Assembly: GCA_031002005.1 (NCBI GenBank)
Contig: CM061914.1
Location: 10,898,148-10,962,147 of the forward strand
DNA length: 64,000 bases
Direction of reading: 5' to 3'
DNA from: Vandiemenella viatica
Taxonomy: Eukaryota; Arthropoda; Insecta; Orthoptera; Morabidae
Program-made: the position numbers and the translations under genes
Part shown: positions 54,420 through 64,000 of the stretch, in pieces
How positions within the stretch are numbered: the stretch's first letter is position 1
Layout: every line of letters begins with the position of its first letter
Notes under the pieces: model-generated
Database searches by the model: none
Told to the model about the DNA's origin: nothing
Seen by the model: only the letters and a program-made list of their open reading frames with translations

Positions 54420-56640
54420 AAGCTTCTTCTTCTGGTCCCTATCCGTTCCAAATGTCGGCAACCAGCTTGGCTGTCTTATCTCTGCTGGTTGATGCTCGGA
54501 TTAACTCCGTAGTTGTCTTGGATGTCCATCTTCTCAAATTTTTTAACCAAGAAATTTTTCTTCTGCCAGCACTTCTTTTCACTGGTATTTTCCCCTGGAG
54601 AATAGACTGCAGCAGTTCATAGCGGCTATTATTCCTCATGATGTGACCAAGGTACAGAAGCTTTCGTGTTTTTACGGTGGTCAATATTTCCATATCTTTT
54701 TTCATTTTGCGGAGCACTTCAGCATTTGTGGTGTGGTCTGTCCATGGTATTCTCAACATTCTTCGATATAGGCACATTTCAAAAGCTTCTAACCTTTTAC
54801 TGATAGTTTCTGTCAATGTCCACGTTTCAACGCCATACAGGAGGACAGAGAACACATAGCAGCGCAGGAGTCATATTCGTAGTAATCGATAAATTACGAA
54901 TTTTTAAAAGGTTATTCATTTTATTGAAAGTGGCCCTGGCTTTACTAATACGTGACTTTACTTCATCATATGATCCCATTGGCTATTTACTGTGGTGCCA
55001 AGATACTTATAACTTGATACACATTCAATGGTCTTCTGGTTAATCATAATAGGGCACTGGGAGTTGTTGTTTTTATCCGATTACCATTACTTTGGTCTTA
55101 TTTATATTAATCTCGAGTCCATATTCGTGACTGCTTTGTGATGCTCTATCTATAAGATATTGTGAACTTTCCTGACTGTCTGCAATAATGACTGAGTCAT
55201 CTGCGTAGCCAATGTTGTTTATCCAGTTTCCATTCAACAGCACTCCCATTTCCACACCACTCAACGCCTCCCTTAGATATTAAATAATAAGGGGGACAGG
55301 ATACAACCTTGTCTTACACCACGAAGAATTTTTAAATCATCCGTATTTTATCCCTTAAATCTCACATGAGCAGACTGGTTCCAATACAGGTTAACAATAA
55401 TTCTCAGGTCTTTGTCGTCCAAGCCATTACTTTTTAAAATTTATACCATCTTCTGATGCTTTACCCTGTCAAAGGCCTTCTGATAATCTGTAAAACAAGC
55501 ATAGACGTCACAATTTATATCTCTGCAACGTTGAAATAGTACTTGTATGCTGAACAGAGCTTCTCGTGTTCCAACTGCATTTCTTAATCCGAACTGTGTA
55601 GGTGATACATATTCTTCACAGAGCTTATATATCCTTCGATGAATAACCTTCAGAAAGAGTTTTAATGTGTGGCTCATAAGGCTGATAGTTCTGTAGTCAC
55701 CACATGACTTAGCTCCGGTTTTTTTTTTTTGGTAATGCAATGAACTCTGATTTGAGACAATCTCGAGGAATTATGCCAGAGTTGTAGATGTCGTTGAACA
55801 CTGAGGTCAACCACTTTGTACTATCTTCATCAAGCAGTTTAAAAAATTCTGCATTTATCTCGTCAGGGCGTGGAGTTTTGTCATCTTTCATTCCTTTACT
55901 TCAGTCAGTAAAATGCTTGGACCTGTTTCACATTCAAACTGTGGAGGTTCCGGACGGCTATCTGAGAACAGATGTTCTATGTGTCTCTTCCATGCATGTC
56001 TGATATCTTGAGTATCAACAATGACGTTTCCCTCATTGTCCACTAGTGTATTCCTGTTACTTCTTTAGCTTTCCTGTGAATGTTGAAATTGTCGTATTTC
56101 AACTGTAGAGTCTCTATTTCAGCACATTTCACCTGTATTTCATTTTCTTTAGCTTCTCTTATCTTGTTTATGGTCATCTTATTGAGGTTTTTATATTCAT
56201 CAGTGTTACTTTTTGCAACCCTTCTTCTCTCCATCATGTCCAAAATCTCATCTGTCATCCATGTCTTCCTTTGGCCAAATCTGATTTCAGGTGTTCGTCT
56301 TTAACAGATAATACTAGCGAATTAAGTTTTTCAATTTTTTCTTCTGTGTGTAAAGTAGAAGACATGTTTTTCAGTTCCTTATTGAGACGTTCTTCATCCT
56401 GCCTTCTTATGGAGGGCTCTTTGAATTTCTGTTATGTGGGCGTACAGCTTCGCTACTTCTTCATCACTCTCATCTGTGGCTGGGGAATACAGCTGGATTA
56501 TATTCATCCGTGTTGGTCTAGCAGTTATTTGTAGTAACAGGAGTCTCTCAGAAATCGGGACAAAATTAGTGACACTCTCAGCAATCTGTTTACGTAGTAT
56601 CATGAGTCCTACGCCAAACTGAAACTTACCTGGAAGCTAA
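54420..56640 (-). mobile_element. LINE with endonuclease and RT, near complete but broken
   Basis: Minus strand, 5' on the right. An endonuclease tail (ITARPTRMNIIQLYSPATDE) is at 56394-56603. A linker (MTDEILDMMERRRVAKSNTD) is at 56043-56258. RT includes KDDKTPRPDEINAEFFKLLD, SCGDYRTISLMSHTLKLFLK, FGLRNAVGTREALFSIQVLF and DYQKAFDRVKHQ, then NNIGYADDSVIIADS (55073-55264). The C-terminus is SVLLYGVETWTLTETISKRL with GRRKISWLKNLRRW (54439-54855). About six stops or frameshifts are present. The length is about 2.2 kb, so some 5' sequence is absent. Confidence 0.8.
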
Positions 56641-58214
56641 GCACCGCCAACTTTTGGGGCCACTAGTGCGGGTAGAGAGGTTGCATTGCACCTACTGTCA
56701 GCTCCATTGTTATGGCGATTATTGCAGAGTACGAAATTCTTTAGTACACTGTTACAGGTAAAACTGTCTTACATAACAATTAATTAAGTTCCCCAGTGCC
56801 CGGAGCAGGACTCGAAGGGCAATGCGAGGCCAGCGAGCCGCCAACATTGGCGAGGTTTCTGCTCAGCTACAACTAGTGGCCGAAGCATATCTGATATACA
56901 TTCTACTGTAAGGAACGGTCTCTGTACTACGGCGACGCCAGACCAAGGAGAAACTTGCTTGCGGTGATCGTCTTGGTGCATACGAGTGTCCTGCGGTAAG
57001 TTTGTGGTGTTAGAAAGAAATCTATACCGTACAACCTTGCGTTAACTACATACAATTCTTTCTTCATTTATAGCACATTGTCCAAAACTACAACATGCCG
57101 CTACGAAACTTTATTTTGTTGCACTTCGCGAGAGCGAATGAGGTGCATGTGTGACATGAGTGGGAGAAGAAATAAATGATTGCTGTGATTAAATGTTTGT
57201 TCCAAACAGCGATGAACATTCGTTAGCATATGGCGACAGAGGGGAAGGCGCACAGCAGAGAAGTCAGTGCCACGTAGCAACAGTCAGCAAATGCGTAGGG
57301 GCCCTCGCGGCTCTGCTTCTTAATGATCTGGCTTTGATGGATATAGAACATGGTTTACTTAGAGTAATGATTTGGCTACTGTTATCTCGAAATTTTCCCA
57401 CATTAAGCCAAACGTAGTTTGAAAATGTGCCGTTTTATTTTACACTCCAAATTTCAGTACCTAAAGCAAACCAAGAGCCACTTGTTCGCATCTGTTACAT
57501 GAGTACAGATATTTGGTCCGTCCCAACCACACCAATCTACTTCACTACCTCACTTCCCCCCCCCCCCCCCGCCGCAGAATTAGGATCTTTCGAAACACCC
57601 GCCTGCCTTTAAAACAGGGACGGTGAGCCCCATTAAGGGTTCCCACGGGAAGCAGCGCGGGTGCGGCGCATTTGCTACAGGCCCCGCGCTGTCTTAATCC
57701 GACTCTGAGAGAATTGAGCATCCGAAATAAAACAGACGACGAATCAGCACTGAGTATTATTATCCCTACGCTGTGCAATATCTTTGGAATTTGTCCACAG
57801 GTTACGTGAGACGGTGATGATAGTATAATACACTGATGAGATACCGGATATTTCAACATCAAGTATAGGCAAACATAGTGTTTGGACATAATAAACATTT
57901 CCGCTGGTTGTGTGAATCAGCGATGAATAACCACTGACGAATCAGGCTTCTATATAAAATCAAGCCAAGGGAAAGTGATGGCTTCTTATAGATTACTTGA
58001 AAAAGGCTGAAACTATCGAAGGAGCTGTTATCAAGGGCAGAGAAAGAGGCAATTCCAAAAACTGCGACGCTTGTGAGAGAATGCTCGCAGGCTGTCATTG
58101 CCGTCGGTTTGGTTGCTGCTACAAAGCCCCGTATCCGTCCAGCCGGGGTCTGGCACCTATGTTAAGTCACTTTTATTTATTTACCTTATATCAATAACAA
58201 AAGTGTTTGAATAC
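56641..58214. other. Mostly unassigned, with a SINE-like fragment and poly-C
   Basis: At about 56785-56870 the minus strand reads GGCTCGCTGGCCTCGCATTG then TTCGAGTCCTGCTCCGGGCA, a worn tRNA-type SINE head with B box. A run of 15 C lies at 57557-57571. No gene was recognised elsewhere, and the short frames (57193-57417, 57997-58197) lack motifs. Confidence 0.4.
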
Positions 58215-59617
58215 AATCATCAACATATATGCTCTGCAATTCACAAAATTGTGGGTGGCAGAGGGTGCTCAGCACCAAAGCTAATCTCTTTGCTGTGCAT
58301 CTCTAATAGTACGAGGGGAAAAAAAATTCATATCAGAATCATTGTGGCACCTTATTGCTTTAATTTTATCTTTCCTGTCATTCCGGCTCAAATATGTTGG
58401 TGGACGAAGTATTTCACTACATTCGTAAGTGAAAGTGGGAGTACGCAAGTTTACCAATAAGTTTAAATGAAACGTGCGTCGTCTATCTACCAGAGACTCC
58501 CAGCCTAGTATACTAATCAGTTCTGTGACGCTTTCATAAGGACTGTAGCAAGCGGTCACGAATCGAGGGGCTCTTCTCTGTACTTTCTCCATACTTTCGA
58601 TCAATCCCTTACGAAACGGGTCCCAAATGGCACAACAATAGTCCAAATGTGGACGCACAAGAGATTTGTACGCTATCTCCTTTGTTTGTTCACTGCTATT
58701 TTTCAAGATTCGACCTATGAATCGCAGCCTAGAATTTGCTCTACCTACTAACGAATTGATGTGTATGTCCCATTTCATGTTCCTTTGTACTTTTACCCCT
58801 AAATATTTCATAGAATCGACCATATCAATAACTGAACTGTTTACCTCATATTTTGGAAAAATTGGATTCTTTTTGTTAGTTATGCTCATTGTCTTGCACT
58901 TTTTACAATTTAGCGTGAGTTGCCATTCATCGCACTATGCCAAAATAACATCCAGATAACGCTGAATTTCCTTCCTTCCCTATAAATAACCGCATCATCA
59001 GCAAACAATCTAAAAAGGCTTTTCAGTATGTCTCCGAGATCGTTTATAAAAATTAAGAAAAGAAGTGGTCCTATTGCACTTCCTTGAGGTACCCCCGATG
59101 TAACATCTAGATTAGAAGAACTTTCTCCTTGAACGACGACATACTGCGACCGACCAGTTAGAAAATCCTTGATCCATTTACAAAGGTGATCCGATATACC
59201 GTACGCTCGAAGCTTCGCTAAAAGGCGGTTGTGTGGCACAGAGTCAAAGGCTTTCTGAAAATCTAAAAAAAATCGCATCTACTTGTGAACCTGCATCAAT
59301 AACTTTCATTACGTCGTGTGTAAATAGGGCCAGCGGTGTTTCACATGATATTTTCCTCCGAAATCCATGTTGATTTGTTGTAAGCAAACTATTTTCATCT
59401 AGAAAAATTCATAATGTTCGAGAATATAATATTCTCCATAACTCTACTTCAAACAGATGTTATAGATATGGGACGATAGTTTCCAGGATTACTTCGATCA
59501 CCTTTCTTGAAAATCAGAGTCACTTGTGCGATTTTCCAGTCTGAAGGTACTTTTCGCTCTTCTAATGATTTTCTGAATATATGAGACAGAAATGGCCCGA
59601 TTTCCGCCGCAAACAAA
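58215..59617 (-). mobile_element. CR1-like LINE (family A, copy 5), 5'-truncated, minus
   Basis: It is close to copy 1 at 18291-22329. The 3' end at the left has GCTCTGCAATTCACAAAATT and GTGGCAGAGGGTGCTCAGCA. Frame 58281-58889 encodes DSMKYLGVKVQRNMKWDIHI to VQRRAPRFVTACYSPYESVT. Frame 58910-59278 encodes FLDFQKAFDSVPHNRLLAKL, SGVPQGSAIGPLLFLIFIND and RLFADDAVIYREG. VPQGS is intact here, unlike copy 1. The copy stops at the GPDG-to-NYRP interval (about 59617), where homology to 20900 ends. Confidence 0.88.
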
Positions 59618-60612
59618 GTGTCATTCTAAGACAATCAACAATGCACCTAAAATATAAGTTTAGGCTTGTAAATCTAGATGGTCCAACCACTCTGTAGCAT
59701 TGCTAGGTGCTTAAACAAAGTCTTCCAGTGAACCTGGGTACACTCAGAGCTAATATGGCGGGATCGTCTGTTGCGGCTGCCATGGCCGGTTCACAGCTGG
59801 CTGAGCGCAGCCCACGGAGGTCGCTGCCGTGTGGCGGGCACTAAGTGGCGACTGCCTCTCCTGGGAGCTGCCTCCTCTGCTCTTTGCTTTTAGTACAGCT
59901 GGAGAACGTGATTTCAGACGTCAAAATCTGTGATGTATGAAGCGTGTCTTCATGGATGGCAAGATCACTGTTCACTGCTATTTCCTGAACTCGCGGATCG
60001 GATTATTAAATCTTCTTAATGATAACACTGCAGAAAAATTCTTTTTGCGGATCGAGTCAAAGAAGAATCTGAAGCTGTGAGAATACATTATATATAAACT
60101 CAGGCGACAACTCAGGTTTGTCATTATCAGAGCACGACCCTCGTATCTGATAAACAAATGAGACGCGTTAAGAATAGATACTTTAGAAACTCAGTCTTAA
60201 GTGGAAATGTTCATTAGATTCTCGTCAGTCAATTGTACAGCTTCAAGAATGAAACGAGTTCACAGAGAAGCGGAAGAGCACATAACTCTCGTGACAGCCT
60301 GCCCTGTTAGTATTACTTAACCGCGTGACGGAGCTACAGCCTCTGCTGGACGGCTGGTTCCTGTCTGGTGTGGCAAGTTTCAACCTGCTTGACCTCGAAG
60401 AGACGGCCAAGGACGCGCCCCAGTGACTCTGTTGTAACGAAGGCTGGGAACATACGGACGGACGTACGGACAAACCCAGTGCTATTAAAAGGGAAAGTCG
60501 TCCCCTCACTTCTCCGTACCTCGTGCTCCATACGAACGACGCACGCTAATCGGAAGGCAGCTGCCCCAATTACAGTTTAACGGCTCATCACGTTATTTCT
60601 TTTGTCATGAAA
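59618..60612. other. Unassigned; GC-rich island at 59750-59890
   Basis: ATGGCGGGATCGTC near 59755 and CTGCCATGGCCGGTTCACAG near 59778 give two GC-rich frames that close within 60 codons. There is no donor consensus in frame. A second GC-rich patch is at 60290-60560. These may be the edge of a promoter or an old repeat. I cannot support a gene. Confidence 0.35.
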
Positions 60613-60614
60613 TA

Positions 60615-61906
60615 CGGGGTGAATCAAGAAGGAGTTTACAATTTTGGAATGATGTAGAAATTTATTGAGATAACTTTCAGTCATTTTGAAGCAAACAAGC
60701 TCAAGTTTCACATAGAAGTGTCGAGTGTCACTTTGGTTCGATGTGATTCCTATTTGTCACGCGGCAAACATCCCACCCGTAATCAACTTCTTCCCACACT
60801 CTTTGCATCAAATCAGGCGTGACTTGTGCAACGGCAGCGTAAATTCGATTTTTGAGGCCGGACAAATTGTTTGGTAGGGGTGGAACAGACACACGATCTT
60901 TAATGAAACCCCAGAGAAAGACATCCAGTGCTGTCAATTCTGGGGTGCGATGTGGCCATGTGATTGGCCAATCCACCGACCTGGGAAGCGATTATCCAGG
61001 AAACCTCGAACCTCCGTGAGGAAATGAGGTGGCGCACCGTCTTGCTGGTAGTAAACCATCCCATCTCGGCCATCTCGAACGATCTGTGGAATTAAAAAGT
61101 TTTCAAGCATATCCAGATACACAATACCGGTGACAGTTTTCTCCATAAAGAAGAAAGGGCTGTACACTTACAATTTGGTAAGGGCGCAAAACACATTAAC
61201 TTTGGAGCTGTCACTAACGTGTTCCAGGGTTGCATGTGGATTTTCGCTGCCCCATATTCTGCAGTTGTGCGTGTTGGCCATGCCACTGAAATGAAATGTT
61301 GACTGTTCGCTGAAGATTATTGCGTTCAGGAATGTCTCGTCGTCGTCTATCCGATGCAACATTTCCGCACAGAATTCCCCGCGAGCAGCCTTACCCGCAT
61401 CACTAATCTCACTGTGTGGTTACGAGTGTAGACGTCTACGCATTACTCGCCAAACAGTCTCCTGTGGAATGCCTGTCTCTCGAGACGCCCGTCGCGATGA
61501 TTTTTGTGGACTGCGGGCAAAGCCCTCACCAACCTGTTCGACATAATCATTCACACGCGGGAGACCTGGTGATTTAATATCATGTCGCAATGAACAACCT
61601 CTCTCAACAAAATTATAGTGCCAAGAGTAAATTGTAGGCCTACTCGGGGGTTCTTTACCTTATTACATGCAAAATTTACGCCGAACAGTTGTTGCAGAGT
61701 TCGTTTCATGGAACCAAAACACGCAGCGAGCACGCTCCGCACCAGTGAAAGCAGCCATTTTAACTGAGCGCTACACTGGCGCTCCTGGTGGCGGAATTGT
61801 GTACTGATGCACTACCTGCACCATACTTGAGGTTGTTTGCTACAAATGACACATCTACCGTTTCTGTATCATTCCTAGGTTGTAAAGTCCTTTTTGACTC
61901 ACCCTG
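60615..61906 (-). mobile_element. Mariner-superfamily element, 1292 bp, TA duplication
   Basis: Inverted ends (GGGGTGAATCAAGAAGGAGT on the left; AGGGTGAGTCAAAAAGGACT read inward from the right) agree over about 23 of 27 positions. They are flanked by TA at 60613-60614 and 61907-61908. One transposase gene runs on the minus strand. Wear in both ends and gene shows this is older than the Tc1 copy at 15484. Confidence 0.9.
60740..61758 (-). pseudogene. Mariner-type transposase, multiply broken
   Basis: It starts MAAFTGAERARCVFWFHETN (ATG complement at 61756-61758), with stops after RRKFCM. ASRETGIPQETVWRVMRRRL and HRIDDDETFLNAIIFSEQST follow. The last carries Glu where the family has the first catalytic Asp (F-S-D). 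YYQQDGAPPHFLTEVRGFLD follows with the second Asp, a frameshift after GRWIG, and RTPELTALDVFLWGFIKD with the third. QQDGAPPH with a long spacer to LTALD resembles rosa-like (about DD41D) mariners rather than DD34D. That assignment is inference because the frameshift blurs the count. Confidence 0.82.
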
Positions 61907-61908
61907 TA

Positions 61909-63405
61909 CTTTTTACAAATCTATTTACGTTGGTTGAATTAGATGGCATTACTTGTCCACAGTCAATTTCTTTTTGCAATTTTTATTTTTATAATGTGGT
62001 TTTCGGTCTCTGCGACTATTTAGGAATCTCCAATTTATTCCGACTATTTAATCCTGGTTCGCTTCTGTAATTGCAGTACGTTATATTGAGGACAACACAG
62101 GCCGGACTCAAACTGGTGACCCTTGTAATGCAAGGACAGTGGGGTATTTGTTCAGCTATATGAAAACTCTGCCGCCGTACAGCCAAAGTTCCATAGCTGC
62201 GTTTCATGAGGGTTTTGCTTGCTTGTCTGAGTAGGTGTCCAGCGAGTCGCTACTTGTAGCTGTGGCCCAACTACCTGCAAAAGATGGCACACACTTTTAA
62301 GGGAAACAGATTGGTGGATGTGTATCACATTCCTGAGGGATTTCATATCTTAATGACTTCTCACTGAGTGGTAGAAAGGGTGTAATGAAGTTTCGTGATG
62401 GTTCGAAACGTGTCACTTCCTGCCAGAGGTGAGATGAACCACTAAACAAGATGATCATCATCTGCTTCTACATGTAGGTTCTTATTTCTCATCCGCTCTT
62501 CTTCACTATACAGGACGCCAAAAACAGAATTTTGAAACTATTAAACAAAATTCGTATCGAGTTTGATTTCTTACTGAGTTGATTTAAGTGCTTTTTGTGA
62601 CAGAATACCTCAGATTTACACTCTGTGGCGCGGTACATCATACAGCAGCATGCAACTACTTGGCGGAGGAACGTGACTACATCAAGTGCAAATCTTGCTG
62701 GGATCAGAAATCGAGTTAACACCGGAGTTGCTGGACTGGTGCGATATACTGGCTGGAATTTGGCCTGGAACTGGTTTCCGGTGAATGTCTGCCACATCTG
62801 AAGCGGCCGTCACGAATCAAAGTGACACTCTGACATACAACCAAGTCGGTCCCGTATTGTGAGGTGTATTGTATGTAATCGAGAGTTCAGATGTTTCTCG
62901 AGTTTTATCACTTAGTATCAGAAGTTGGCGGCTCTCGGTAACCGTATTTGAGGCGTAACCCTCGGTGCGGCTAGAATTAATGTGGGCTGGTCTGTTAGTA
63001 AGAGAGTAATGGCTGCAGATACCGCCAGGATTGTGGAAATAATGTAAAACTGTTAACTATAGAGACCGTTCCTAAAGTCGTAATAACTGAAATTAAAGGA
63101 ATCAAATACGAGTTATACAATAAATGAATACACTACATATCTACAGCCCAGTCCACTCGGTTTCAGCAACAAATATGTGCAGTCAAATGGAATACATCGT
63201 TCCTAAAGCAGTAATACGTTTTATTAAATGCAAGTGAAGTGAACCCGATCGAAAATACCATTATTCGGTTTAGTAGAAATTCTGTTTCGCGATTGTCGGA
63301 GGATTATAAGCAACAGGAGCACACGTCTTCGGTACTTTCTTTTCCATAATAAGTTTTTATTTTTTGGGTAGTTTTCCGCTCGCCGTCACCGATGTCTTTA
63401 CGGCA
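61909..63405. other. Unassigned stretch
   Basis: No gene was recognised. At about 62100-62150 the minus strand has TGCATTACAAGGGTCACCAG then TTTGAGTCCGGCCTG, a possible worn SINE B box. Several open frames on the minus strand (62016-62797) lack motifs or splice signals. Confidence 0.35.
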
Positions 63406-63409
63406 GACA

Positions 63410-63560
63410 AATGATTGCGAGCAAGCAACGCGCGGGAAATCTGTCGTGGCTTTCACGAATCCCGGGAATCAGCTCGAGTGGTTTAGAGAAACCATCGCAA
63501 ACCGAAACCGGACGCAGAGTCGAGTCTGATCCGTCCATTCGCTCGCAGGCCACAAGTGAC
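63410..63560 (-). repeat. Degenerate SINE fragment
   Basis: GGCTTTCACGAATCCCGGGA, CTCGAGTGGTTTAGAGAAAC and CATCGCAAACCGAAACCGGA follow the order of the 43716-43985 SINE body (AGCATCCCGGCATTCGCC, GAGTGATTTGGGGAAACC). The tRNA-like head is eroded. Confidence 0.4.
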
Positions 63561-64000
63561 ACATTCCACGCAGCCCAACTGCTGGACTGCCTTCGACTCT
63601 AATTCACCAGAGAGTGATCATATGTGTTCCAGGTATGCGCTAATTTCTTATCCCGACTACTCGGTGCTTGTGCAGAGAAAGGTATACGCTGGAGAGCTTC
63701 AGGCTGCTATTAGATCTGACTGATTGCGAATCGCATAAGGAAGCAGACACGAAACGTGTTTGACCAGATACGCTCGTATGAAGGTCGCGTGGTGCGGTGG
63801 AGGGCGAGGCGTTGCGTCACTTGGTGCACCTTGCGTCGGAGACGTCTGACTGGTCACCACACGTCGACCTTGTGGTGTGCAGCTCAGGCCGCGGCACGTG
63901 CACACACTCGCCTCGTGGCCATCTTCTCCGTCCCATGCACCTCTCCTAATTCTTACTCCAATATCTTTCCGCGTCTCATCACGAATATACGCCTTCTACA
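63561..64000. other. Unassigned right end
   Basis: Mixed-composition sequence, with a GC-rich part at 63780-63900. No supported gene. A minus-strand frame (63699-63905) shows no motif. Confidence 0.3.

Noticed and set aside
59750..59890. Coding first exon at ATGGCGGGATCG
   Set aside because: The frame closes early, there is no in-frame donor and the protein has no signal or motif.

Overview
This window is eukaryotic and almost certainly from an arthropod. Open frames are short and eroded, and two sets of host exons carry GT/AG splice sites. Most of the sequence is transposable-element debris. Several mobile families are ones I associate with large orthopteran genomes: a Tc1-like element with the ACTCCTGGAAATTGAAATAA terminus, a Tc1-like element with the GAGCCAAAGAAACTGG end, and tRNA-type SINEs. 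A grasshopper or locust (Schistocerca type) is my best guess. That is inference from remembered repeat families, not from a marker gene.

Host genes. Three exons (2021-2154, 3521-3691, 7231-7376) join in phase and encode the C-terminal half of a takeout / juvenile-hormone-binding-protein-like secreted protein. The 5' exons lie to the left, outside the window. Its introns contain a tRNA-type SINE, a degenerate SINE and a 5'-truncated antisense LINE. At 44116-44185 a GC-rich signal-peptide exon sits behind an arthropod-type initiator and before a strong donor. It may be the first exon of another secreted-protein gene, but I found no second exon.

Layout. 1-1770: eroded LINE. 2021-7550: takeout-like gene end. 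8268-10278: internally deleted mariner split by a 1.3-kb solo LTR. 10281-11103: LINE 3' end. 13716-23350: one satellite-bearing repeat split by two LINEs, one of which carries a Tc1 element. 23351-28500: LINE, SINE and Tc1 fragments. 28615-29789: PIF/Harbinger element. 30860-42445: a 42-bp minisatellite broken up by CR1-like LINEs, one of which is itself interrupted by a full-length, apparently intact I/R1-type LINE (35099-41001). 43716-43985: SINE with target duplication. 44116-46000: signal-peptide exon and TATCGATA-rich sequence. 46990-56640: further LINE fossils plus a 1.16-kb foldback element. 58215-59617: CR1-like LINE. 60615-61906: mariner-type element. The right end is mostly unassigned.

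How the parts work together. There is no operon or pathway here. The functional content is one secreted lipophilic-ligand carrier gene, one candidate secretory first exon and one LINE (35099-41001) with both ORFs open that may still be mobile. The nested insertions let the order of transposition events be read directly, and they are the most informative part of the window. I found no convincing new biological system. The best leads are the intact LINE, the long-arm foldback element, the head-satellite-tail repeat and the TATCGATA cluster beside the candidate promoter.
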